DNA of 7,361 nt, taken from NCBI GenBank assembly GCA_947378615.1, contig CANCKV010000149.1, positions 1 to 7,361 of the forward strand, given 5' to 3'. The translations under genes were made by a program, and so were the position numbers. Source of the stretch: Chitinophagaceae bacterium. Its GTDB lineage: Bacteria > Bacteroidota > Bacteroidia > Chitinophagales > Chitinophagaceae. Under the pieces are notes generated by a model that saw nothing but the letters and a program-made list of their open reading frames with translations, ran no database searches and was not told the DNA's origin. Below are positions 1 through 7,130 of this stretch, piece after piece (within the stretch, counting starts at the first letter, position 1; each line of letters begins with the position of its first letter).

Positions 1-3000
1 TAGCTGCTGTTGGCAATGGACTTCCTGTTCCAGAAACTGCTACATTTTGAGACACAGCACCACTACTTGTTGCAGTAATATTGCCCGTATAGGTAGTAGC
101 TGATGAAGGAATAAATTGTACATAAATTGTTGTATTACTTACAGAACCAACTGAAGGAGTTAATGAAAGTGCTCCTGTTGTATAACCACTTCCAGATGAC
201 AATGAGATTTGATAACCTGCCGGCGGTGTCAAAGTTATGTTGCCAACAAGATTACCTCCTGAAACTGTAAATGTATTTGGAGAGGAAGTAGCGTTAACAC
301 ACACTCCACCAAAAGCAGTAATTGTACCCACAGTAACTGTAGGAGTCGGGGCATAAACAAGATTAATATTACCACTTGAAAAAGTAATGCTAAATGTTCC
401 TGCTACTGAATTTGTTAAACTACTTGAAACAGTAATATTTGATGATGAAGGTGCTGAACCTGTGTATGTACCAATGACCCAAGTATAAGGGGTAGAGTTA
501 ACAAAACTAGAAATTGTACCATTCAAAGAAAATGTAAAATTTGAACCTGAAGTCGCACTATTTGTGATGGTACCTGCAATTAACTTATCCCAATTTGTGC
601 CAGCTGTTCCTCCAGATGGGATATTATTCATATCTATATAATAAGTACCTCCTGCACCTAATGTTAGATTTCCAGTAGTTAAGGTTCCTATTGACCCACT
701 AGTATTTGGACTAATTACACCACTTACAGAAACGGTTCCATTTACTGTTCCAGTTCCACTCAATGTTGCGCCCGAACTAACAGTAACTGCGGAACCTGAT
801 GCAAGAGAACCTGTAATATTTAACGTTCCTGCAGCAACAGAAGTTGTTCCAGTATATGTATTAGCACCACTCAACGTCCAAGTTCCGGTATTGTTCTTAA
901 TTATACTACCAGAACCCGTAATTGCAGTAGTAGTTATTGAACCACCAAATGTTCCATCAAGTGTGAGGGCATAACCTGCAGTTGTAATACCACCAGTGAG
1001 GTTTAGTGCATTAAAGCTTGAATAAACACTTGCATTACTACCTAAAGTAATTGGACCACTATAGGTAGTAGCGTAATTATAACTATTGGTTAATGCACCA
1101 AATCCCCCATACCCACTACCATTAATTGTGAGCGGTTCAGCAGTTGCAAGAATCCAACCATTTAAATCCAATGTACCACCACTAGTTACTACAGTACCAG
1201 TAGCAGTTGTACCCAAAGGCGAATTTGCTCCACTACCCGCACCACCCAATAATAAAATACCATTATTGATAGTAGTCAAACCCGAATATGAATTAGCTGC
1301 ACTTAATGTCCAAGTACCTGTATTCGTTTTATAAATACTTCCAGTTCCAGTAATAGCCGTTGTATTTAAAATTCCACCCTTTGTACCATCTAGTGTTAGC
1401 TGATTTCCAGCGGTAATAACCCCACCCGTAAGAGTGAGTGCACCATAATTTGAATAAACACTAGCATTACCACCTAAAGTGATTGGACCACTATAAGTTG
1501 CAGCAGTATTGACACTATTTGTTAACGCACCAAAGCCTAAATATCCTGTACCTGTAATATTAAGTGGTTCTGCAGTAGCCAATGAATAACCACTAACATC
1601 CAAAGAGGCACCGTTGCTTACAATTGTATTTCCAGCAATTGTACCTAAAGGAGAATTAGGAGAAGTTCCTGTAGCACCAAGATATAATGTTCCATTACTG
1701 ATTGTTGTAGTACCAGTAAACGTATTATTACCACTGAAAGAAAGGTATCCTGCACCAGTCTTTGTAATATTTCCACTTCCTGAAATTACACCACCATAAT
1801 AATTTGTGATGCCACTTGCCACATCAATTGTACTTGTTGTTGCTGAAGTCAATGTTGTAGCCCTATTACTATTCAAGGTAAAGCTACTTGTAAAACCGAG
1901 TGTACCTCCGCTTAGTGTTAATACACTTGAAGTTCCACCAAGGTTTGCATCAGCACTGACTGAAATTGTACCAGCTGTGATAGTAGTACCTCCGGTATAA
2001 GTGTTTGTGCCTCCTAAAGTTTGTATACCTGTACCAGATTTAGATATAGACATAGTTCCAGAGCCATTTACGATCGTACCTGTATAGGAAGAATTTGAAT
2101 TACTACTTAAGAACAAAGTACTCGTATAAGAACCTCCAATTGTTACAGAGCCAGAAGTGCCAGATAATGTACCAATTGTAGGAGTCCATCCATAACAATC
2201 CAACGTACCACCCCCTGAAATTGTGATATTATTCAAATTCAGCGGAAAATTCGGCGAACCAGCCCCTACCCTTAAGGTTCCACCTGAAATGTTTATCCCG
2301 CCATTAAATGTATTTGCACCTGAAAGAGTTACAATACCTGAACCTTCTATATTCAATGGTGAAGAGCCTGAAATTGCACCTGTAAAAGCGGTAATACCTC
2401 CAGCATTTACTGCACTTAAAGTTAAATTTGAAGAAGCAGATATTGTTCCAGAAAATGTATTGGTACCAGATGTATTTAAGCCACCTAAATATCTAGTTTG
2501 GGTATTTCCAGCATTGATATTTAAGTTATTAGAAAAAGTAGTCCCGCCTGTTGAATTCGACAACCATAATTTTGCAACATTTGATAGCTGTGCTCCATTA
2601 CCCACATAAATGGCACTACTAGAATTAATTGCCCCACCACTAGCAATCCATAACTCACCATTATCAACTTGAGTCTGACCTGTATAAGTTTGGGTAGAGC
2701 CAATTTTGGCAACCCCGTATTGTGAAATATTTAAAGCTCCCGTTCCAGAAATCACGCCAGAACCTGCCAAACTTACATATCTATTAGTGGCATCTACTGC
2801 ACTATTATTTCCGTAAACCTGTATAGTTCTCCCATTATTAGTAATTGCACCACCAAAAGCTAAAGAACCTGCATTTGCTACCAATTCCAAATTAATACCA
2901 GAAGTTGTACTTGCAGAAAAAGGAAAATTGATAGTATGTAAAACCGCAGATGCATCATTCTCAATTCTAGGCCAAGTTCCACCGTAATCATAAAAAGTAT

Positions 3001-3337
3001 TACTAGTAGATCCATTTATGGTTCTTGCCGCTGGAGAATTAGTGTTACCAAAGATTATTTTAAATCGATTGGTCGCACTCAAATTATTAGTCATGGTAGC
3101 TCCTGCACTTCCATCAAAAAATAGAATTTCACCACCACTAGGTACTGCTCCTGCGGATCCATTCCAAAAATAGTATGGCGAAGTACTTAACCATGACGCA
3201 TTATTTGTTGGGCTTTGGTCATTACGCCATGAAAACGTTGTTTGAGCAGTTAAGCTATTATTTAGCCCAATTATCAATAGTAAGACCAAGAAGAATTGAT
3301 AACATGTTTTTTCTAACAATCGTGTAAACTTTTTCAT
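1..3337 (-). CDS. Giant secreted PATR-repeat (beta-solenoid) surface protein, 3' end outside window
   Basis: The frame is open from the ATG at 3337 to the left edge, giving 1112 residues with no stop; the C-terminus is missing. Residues 1-31 form a signal peptide: basic MKKF start, hydrophobic stretch at 15-25, and likely cleavage at LTA|Q (A31/Q32). The mature protein is rich in Thr, Ser, Gly and Asn and poor in Cys. It carries six copies of the pattern G.W/L.LSG.N.Y.G.T.I..G.L.(V/L), centred near residues 213, 339, 442, 535, 679 and 823. This is the autotransporter-associated beta-strand (PATR) repeat, which forms beta-helical stalks in passenger-type surface proteins. A GTVSPN-like linker follows, then from about residue 998 to 1107 a beta-sandwich-like domain (CVNATSSPNTFTVSG...GYQISL...YVQFIP) common in Bacteroidota secreted proteins. 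By family habit the missing end should carry a T9SS sorting domain; that is inference. Likely an adhesin or cell-surface scaffold. No Shine-Dalgarno precedes the start. Confidence 0.9.
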   Translation of the reverse strand, partial: MKKFTRLLEKTCYQFFLVLLLIIGLNNSLTAQTTFSWRNDQSPTNNASWLSTSPYYFWNGSAGAVPSGGEILFFDGSAGATMTNNLSATNRFKIIFGNTNSPAARTINGSTSNTFYDYGGTWPRIENDASAVLHTINFPFSASTTSGINLELVANAGSLAFGGAITNNGRTIQVYGNNSAVDATNRYVSLAGSGVISGTGALNISQYGVAKIGSTQTYTGQTQVDNGELWIASGGAINSSSAIYVGNGAQLSNVAKLWLSNSTGGTTFSNNLNINAGNTQTRYLGGLNTSGTNTFSGTISASSNLTLSAVNAGGITAFTGAISGSSPLNIEGSGIVTLSGANTFNGGINISGGTLRVGAGSPNFPLNLNNITISGGGTLDCYGWTPTIGTLSGTSGSVTIGGSYTSTLFLSSNSNSSYTGTIVNGSGTMSISKSGTGIQTLGGTNTYTGGTTITAGTISVSADANLGGTSSVLTLSGGTLGFTSSFTLNSNRATTLTSATTSTIDVASGITNYYGGVISGSGNITKTGAGYLSFSGNNTFTGTTTISNGTLYLGATGTSPNSPLGTIAGNTIVSNGASLDVSGYSLATAEPLNITGTGYLGFGALTNSVNTAATYSGPITLGGNASVYSNYGALTLTGGVITAGNQLTLDGTKGGILNTTAITGTGSIYKTNTGTWTLSAANSYSGLTTINNGILLLGGAGSGANSPLGTTATGTVVTSGGTLDLNGWILATAEPLTINGSGYGGFGALTNSYNYATTYSGPITLGSNASVYSSFNALNLTGGITTAGYALTLDGTFGGSITTTAITGSGSIIKNNTGTWTLSGANTYTGTTSVAAGTLNITGSLASGSAVTVSSGATLSGTGTVNGTVSVSGVISPNTSGSIGTLTTGNLTLGAGGTYYIDMNNIPSGGTAGTNWDKLIAGTITNSATSGSNFTFSLNGTISSFVNSTPYTWVIGTYTGSAPSSSNITVSSSLTNSVAGTFSITFSSGNINLVYAPTPTVTVGTITAFGGVCVNATSSPNTFTVSGGNLVGNITLTPPAGYQISLSSGSGYTTGALSLTPSVGSVSNTTIYVQFIPSSATTYTGNITATSSGAVSQNVAVSGTGSPLPTAA
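872..1735 (-). repeat. Tandem duplication of a 144-residue module inside the PATR protein
   Basis: Two adjacent 432-nt modules encode residues 535-678 and 679-822. The PATR core at residue 823 begins a third copy in the same register, so the core recurs at exactly 432-nt spacing (codons starting at 1735, 1303 and 871). By hand count about 95 of 144 residues are identical, with no gaps. Shared blocks include NSPLGT, LATAEPL, GFGALTNS, TYSGPITLG, NASVYS and NTGTWTL. This points to in-frame duplication followed by divergence, lengthening a repetitive stalk. The earlier PATR copies (residues 213, 339, 442) do not follow this 144-residue spacing. Confidence 0.85.
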
Positions 3338-3700
3338 TTGTTGTGCTTTATTTTATTTGTTAACGTATTTAAAAGTCATTTTATAACTATATAGCAAATC
3401 CAAGTTTAAAATACAAATTGGCTTTTATTATCAGGAAAAGTGATTCTATAACTGAAAATGTGTATAAAACACACAATAGCAAAACGAAAATACCAATTTC
3501 GTTTATTCGAATAAAATATTGTAGAAAACATTTGATGTTGTAATTTGTATTACCAATTACATCTGAACAAACCATTTCTGAATATAATAACAAACTCTTT
3601 TAAAATATATAGGAGACAACTCAGTACCTAATTGCTCAGTCGCCTCGTTATCCCCTAATATTTTTCATATTTTCACTTAACTTTCATTAAGTTCTTCCCA
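3338..3700. other. AT-rich intergenic gap between the protease and PATR genes
   Basis: This 363-bp gap separates two genes on the same strand. It holds the terminator-like hairpin described at 3601-3646 and otherwise AT-rich sequence. No Shine-Dalgarno lies before the start at 3337, and I found no good match to the Bacteroidota promoter pattern (TTTG, about 19 nt, TAnnTTTG) upstream of the PATR gene; the nearest is a TGGATTTG without a spaced upstream element. A 68-codon minus-strand frame at 3387-3593 starting with TTG is judged spurious. Confidence 0.6.
3601..3646 (-). terminator. Probable Rho-independent terminator of the metalloprotease gene
   Basis: The arms are 3613-3624 (gagacaactcag on the plus strand) and 3635-3646 (ctcagtcgcctc), with a 10-nt loop. 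Read as minus-strand RNA, the stem is GAGGCGACUGAG against CUGAGUUGUCUC: 11 of 12 positions pair, two of them by G-U wobble. On the plus strand the two wobbles become A-C mismatches, so the structure favours minus-strand transcripts. Downstream on the minus strand comes a U-rich but not pure run (CUAUAUAUUUUA). The hairpin starts 55 nt after the TAA of the protease gene, a reasonable terminator distance. It could instead be a leader structure of the PATR gene. Confidence 0.55.
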
Positions 3701-6364
3701 TTATTTTTCAACATTTATGCTTTGTAATATACTATTATCCTTATCAGATACAACAACTCGATAGTATCCCTTTGCAAATTTATTGACCGGTATCTGCAAA
3801 GTTGAAGTACCTGATGAAACAGTAGTTGCTTTTGATGCAACAACTTGTCCTAAAACATCTATTACTTTAATTACTACATTTCCCACATTTTGAACAGAGC
3901 TAAATCGGAGGTTGATGCTATTAATAACAGGATTCGGGAATACACTAATCATTAATTTATCTGACCCCTTAATAGCCACTACCGATGAATAAGCCTTAGT
4001 TCCATCAGTATGGGTAACAATCAATCTATAATAACTTGTACCTGCAAAAGGCGTAAAGTCCTTAATATTATTTACTAAATTATCAATTCCAATAGTTGAA
4101 TACTCGCTAAATTGAATACCATCTGAACTCTTTTCAACCGTAATCTTTGCAATGTTTGCATCGACATTAATTACCCACTTCAATAGGTTGTAACCTGTTG
4201 CAGAAACTCCTGAAAAATTTTCAATCTTAATTGGCAAGGCAGTTCCACCTAATACCAAGTTGAAGTTTGCCTTTGTATTGTCAATTCCTTCTAAGAATAA
4301 TAAGTAATTAGTATTTGCTGCAAGTCCCGAAATAGATGTCAACGCACTATCCCCATTAAAAGTTCTACATGCAATTGGTAAGGGGTAATTGTGGCCTTTT
4401 GGAGCAGCATTCACCTGATAAATGGCAAGTTGTACACCCGAAGCACTACAGACAGCCAATTCATCAGGAGATGTCTTATAACCATTTACTGTAATATCCA
4501 AATTCCCGCCAATTGCATTTGTCATCAAAGCATAATAAGCATTGTTTGTAATGGCCATAATTTGTCCCGTACAATTGACAGCAGAAGGCTGTGGATCTTT
4601 ATATTTGTTAGAAGTCGCATTGACCAAATCAAAATAAACGGATGTACCGGGAGCGATACTTGCAGTTGGAAAAGTTGCAGGGGGTTCATCATTTGCCACA
4701 TTTATAATGCTATCCCTTAATGGTATCATTTCGGTAGCAGGAGAACTAAAACAGATTCCTCCATACGAATTGTTCTTTGGTGTTATTAAATAATTAGCAC
4801 CGACTACTGCTCCATTATCCAAAGAAATTTTCCTAACGCCATCGGATAGTCCTCCATTCATTACGTCTCCCGGATTGATAAACGGCAATTTCGTTCCTTC
4901 CTGAGGATCATTAACATGTGCCAACCCTATTGCATGTCCAATCTCATGAAAGATGGTACTTTCAATATCATATACAGAGTCAGGGCTAACAATTGGCGGA
5001 CATGGCCCATAAGAAAAATTAGTACTGCCAAGTGAAACACCTGCATTTCTAATAACCATATCAAAACCCACTTTCTTATACCCGCTTGTGGCTACAGGAT
5101 TACATATCGTTGCATAGTAATAAGTTACTCCTAGCGTTCCAGCAGGTAGTGGACTTAAACCGGTGTTTGTATTGTCAAACATCACCACATTAATATCGTC
5201 ACCTGATACCAATTGAAGAGTTGTATCCTTCCCAATGATTGCATTAAATCCAACTTTATTTTTCCAAGTAGTCAAAGCTCTTGTGAAAATTGTTCTCGCT
5301 GCACTATCAAAGTCTCTACCTCCCCCTGCATGTGAAGTACTAAACCTAAAAGTATAACCACCTAACCCATTGTGATTCATCAAACTTAGTTCCTTCGTTG
5401 TTACTGAAGTACTGCGGTAAGTAGCAGTTTGAACACTATAAGGTATATATATAAATTTGGAAGTAGAATCAAATACACCTGCTGCATTTTCTACCCAGAT
5501 CCTACCTGTACCAGCAGCACTTGGCACTTTTACAACAATTTTTGTATCAGACCATGAAACTAACAATGGATCATTTCTATCCACATAAAGCTTTGCCCCA
5601 CCTTGTCCGTCGAAAGTATCGTCAAACCATACAGAAGCTAGACCAGTATTTGTACCAAAGCCAGTTCCAGTTACAGTCAAGGTATTTTGAGAAGGATTCA
5701 AAGTTGCCCCTGCAATAACTGTATCGGGTGTAAAACTCCCAATCTTCGGCACAGCCAAAATAACAGGCAACCCATTTACTCCCATAGTAGATACTGTTGA
5801 CGGCGACTTTTTAGCACTAAAAGAAGCGTCCTTGATAATTGGTTCATTAGAAGTGATTTGTTTGATTTGTTTATAAAGGCCATCACTAATATTGTTATAA
5901 TGTGACAATGGAGCATTTGCTGTATAATTAATTAAATCATATTTCAAAAATCCCTGTGCTCCTGAATAAACATCTAATAAAACATTTCTAGTTGTTGGAG
6001 AAACTAGTTTCTGAGAATTTGGGAAACAACAAAACAAGCCAATCTCATTAAGATTTAGGCTCAAAACATGTGTTGCAGAAACAGAATATCCATCTAATTC
6101 CCCACCCTGCGTAACAATTTCAATTTCAGAACTTGTAGTTACTCCTTTAAATACTTTGTAGATATGTATGGTGTTGTTTGTATAAATAAATGTATGTCTA
6201 TCATTCCAAAATGGCTGCTTCTTTACTACAATTCCTTCTACTACTAAAGTAGAAGAAACAATTTTTTCTTTATCACTCACCCGATAGTAGGATTGCCCAT
6301 TGACAATTTGCTTTGATAAGAATTGAGAAACTAGTAACAACAACAATAAGTAAACATTTTTCAT
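3701..6364 (-). CDS. Secreted metzincin-type zinc metalloprotease with IPT/TIG and T9SS sorting domains
   Basis: Complete, 887 residues, ATG at 6364 and TAA at 3701. Residues 1-23 are a signal peptide (MKNVYLLLLLL core, likely cleavage VNG|Q). Residues about 25-170 form a beta-rich domain (VVEGIVV...HIYKVFKG...VTQGGE) with an unusual Cys112-Cys113 pair; I cannot name its family with certainty. Residues about 206-307 match an IPT/TIG immunoglobulin-like fold (IGSFTPDTVIAGATL...TVTGTGFG). Residues about 335-530 are the catalytic domain: HEIGHAIGLAH at 473-483 gives zinc ligands His473, His477 and His483 with catalytic Glu474, and VMN with Met502 is a plausible Met-turn, as in matrixin-like metzincins. 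A further beta domain covers about 535-705, a fibronectin-III-like segment 710-798, and a T9SS type A sorting domain 803-887 (FPNPV, VIDVLGQVV, KGYYRVVV). The protein should cross the outer membrane by T9SS and be released or anchored after sorting-domain removal. Substrate unknown. No pro-domain cysteine switch is evident. The start is fixed by the signal peptide; there is no Shine-Dalgarno. Confidence 0.92.
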   Translation of the reverse strand: MKNVYLLLLLLVSQFLSKQIVNGQSYYRVSDKEKIVSSTLVVEGIVVKKQPFWNDRHTFIYTNNTIHIYKVFKGVTTSSEIEIVTQGGELDGYSVSATHVLSLNLNEIGLFCCFPNSQKLVSPTTRNVLLDVYSGAQGFLKYDLINYTANAPLSHYNNISDGLYKQIKQITSNEPIIKDASFSAKKSPSTVSTMGVNGLPVILAVPKIGSFTPDTVIAGATLNPSQNTLTVTGTGFGTNTGLASVWFDDTFDGQGGAKLYVDRNDPLLVSWSDTKIVVKVPSAAGTGRIWVENAAGVFDSTSKFIYIPYSVQTATYRSTSVTTKELSLMNHNGLGGYTFRFSTSHAGGGRDFDSAARTIFTRALTTWKNKVGFNAIIGKDTTLQLVSGDDINVVMFDNTNTGLSPLPAGTLGVTYYYATICNPVATSGYKKVGFDMVIRNAGVSLGSTNFSYGPCPPIVSPDSVYDIESTIFHEIGHAIGLAHVNDPQEGTKLPFINPGDVMNGGLSDGVRKISLDNGAVVGANYLITPKNNSYGGICFSSPATEMIPLRDSIINVANDEPPATFPTASIAPGTSVYFDLVNATSNKYKDPQPSAVNCTGQIMAITNNAYYALMTNAIGGNLDITVNGYKTSPDELAVCSASGVQLAIYQVNAAPKGHNYPLPIACRTFNGDSALTSISGLAANTNYLLFLEGIDNTKANFNLVLGGTALPIKIENFSGVSATGYNLLKWVINVDANIAKITVEKSSDGIQFSEYSTIGIDNLVNNIKDFTPFAGTSYYRLIVTHTDGTKAYSSVVAIKGSDKLMISVFPNPVINSINLRFSSVQNVGNVVIKVIDVLGQVVASKATTVSSGTSTLQIPVNKFAKGYYRVVVSDKDNSILQSINVEK

Positions 6365-6449
6365 AATAGAAATAATTTAATATGTATAAAATTAATTAAT
6401 AAAAAGTAAATATAATAGAATCAGCAAATAAGTTGTAAATATTTTGTCA

Positions 6450-6487
6450 GTTTTTTATAAAAAACAATCCTGATGATTCAAATCATC
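6450..6487. repeat. Two adjacent inverted repeats upstream of the protease start
   Basis: Positions 6450-6465 are a perfect 16-nt palindrome (GTTTTTTATAAAAAAC). Six bases further, 6472-6478 and 6481-6487 form a 7-bp inverted repeat (GATGATT and AATCATC, 2-nt centre). Both lie 86-123 nt upstream of the ATG at 6364. They could be operator-like binding sites or weak RNA hairpins, but A/T-rich palindromes also arise by chance in sequence this AT-rich. Confidence 0.35.
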
Positions 6488-6872
6488 TCACCTAATTAAT
6501 TCCTCTGTAATAATCGTTTTATTTATTTAATTCCTAAAAAGTCGATTTTATGCTTCAAAAAGTTCTATTTATTTTACCAAAGTACTTAGAACCATCATGA
6601 AAATACTTTACTTAGAAAAATTTCGTACACTTAAACGTATTATGTAAAACGATGCACTCAGCAACACTTATTAATATATCTAACTTAAATTAGCAGAAAA
6701 ACAACCCTAGCAAAAAAAGTTCACAGCAAAACCAATCCGTAATATAGTTTAATTCTTTTTTGATTCTTATATTAAATCCCTATTGAAGGATAATCAAAAC
6801 TATTGCAATTCCAACCATCACTTCACTATTTCATAATCGCAAAAGCTTTGTGTAATTTATACACATTAAGAA

Positions 6873-6902
6873 CAAATATATAGAGTAATTTGAAAAATCA
6901 AA
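6873..6902 (-). promoter_or_regulatory. Candidate Bacteroidota-type promoter, minus strand
   Basis: Read on the minus strand, TATATTTG (6873-6880) matches the -7 pattern TAnnTTTG of the Bacteroidota housekeeping sigma factor. TTTG ending at 6899 lies 18 nt upstream, close to the usual 19. Transcription would run toward the protease gene, but its ATG is about 500 nt away, implying a long leader or a separate small transcript. A 6-bp hairpin (TGTGTA/TACACA, 6849-6865) sits at the expected transcript start. The match is good, but the AT-rich background makes chance hits likely. Confidence 0.3.
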
Positions 6903-7029
6903 ATAAAAAATAATATTTTATTAATGCTTACCCATTTATTTCAAAATTCAACTATGATACTTATTGCATTTGCAACAGTAAATAATTCTTATATCAAATA
7001 CTCAATTCTTGTTATTTCAAATTCATTTT

Positions 7030-7066
7030 CTTTTAAGAAAACCTAATGTGGGCATTTTGACCCACA
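7030..7066 (-). terminator. Probable Rho-independent terminator, minus strand, just past the repeat array
   Basis: TGTGGG (7047-7052 on plus) pairs with CCCACA (7061-7066) in a perfect, GC-rich 6-bp stem that stands out in this AT-rich region. On the minus strand the stem gains a seventh U-G pair, leaving a 6-nt loop, and is followed by a T-rich run (TTAGGTTTTCTT). On the plus strand the inner pair is a C-A mismatch and no T-run follows. The orientation implies a transcript coming from the right edge through the repeat array and ending here. Confidence 0.45.
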
Positions 7067-7130
7067 AATCCGAATACATGTAGTTGTACTTTTACTCAAT
7101 TATAGTGAATTTTCGGAGTTGTCAATTACG

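Larger units (their letters stand above)
6365..7130. other. Long AT-rich intergenic region upstream of the protease gene
   Basis: About 770 bp with no convincing gene on either strand: frames are short and broken by frequent stops. It contains a promoter-like match at 6873-6902, a small inverted repeat just downstream of it (6849-6865), two inverted repeats nearer the protease start (6450-6465 and 6472-6487), and a terminator-like hairpin at 7030-7066. I saw no tRNA, rRNA or insertion-sequence ends. Its length is generous for an upstream region and leaves room for a regulatory leader or a small RNA. Confidence 0.6.

Noticed and set aside
1086..2609. Several plus-strand open frames of 61-128 codons rich in Pro, Val and Leu (1086-1334, 1614-1799, 1806-2000, 2223-2609)
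   Set aside because: They lie antisense to the PATR protein, and their composition is what the complement of Thr/Gly/Asn/Ser-rich repeats gives. No signal or known domain is seen.
2521..2712. 63-codon minus-strand frame with hydrophobic stretches
   Set aside because: It overlaps the PATR gene on the same strand in a different frame; the PATR frame is continuous through this stretch with clear repeat motifs.
3387..3593. 68-codon minus-strand frame encoding hydrophobic segments in the intergenic gap
   Set aside because: It starts with TTG, has no ribosome binding site, and its hydrophobicity is expected from T-rich sequence. A tiny membrane protein cannot be excluded but is not supported.
4391..4720. 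109-codon plus-strand frame
   Set aside because: Antisense to the metalloprotease coding region and without recognisable features.
5521..5718. 65-codon plus-strand frame
   Set aside because: Antisense to the IPT/TIG part of the metalloprotease; a shadow frame.
6795..6802. Second -7-like element TAGTTTTG on the minus strand
   Set aside because: No matching -33 TTG at the expected spacing; single octamers of this kind are frequent in AT-rich sequence.
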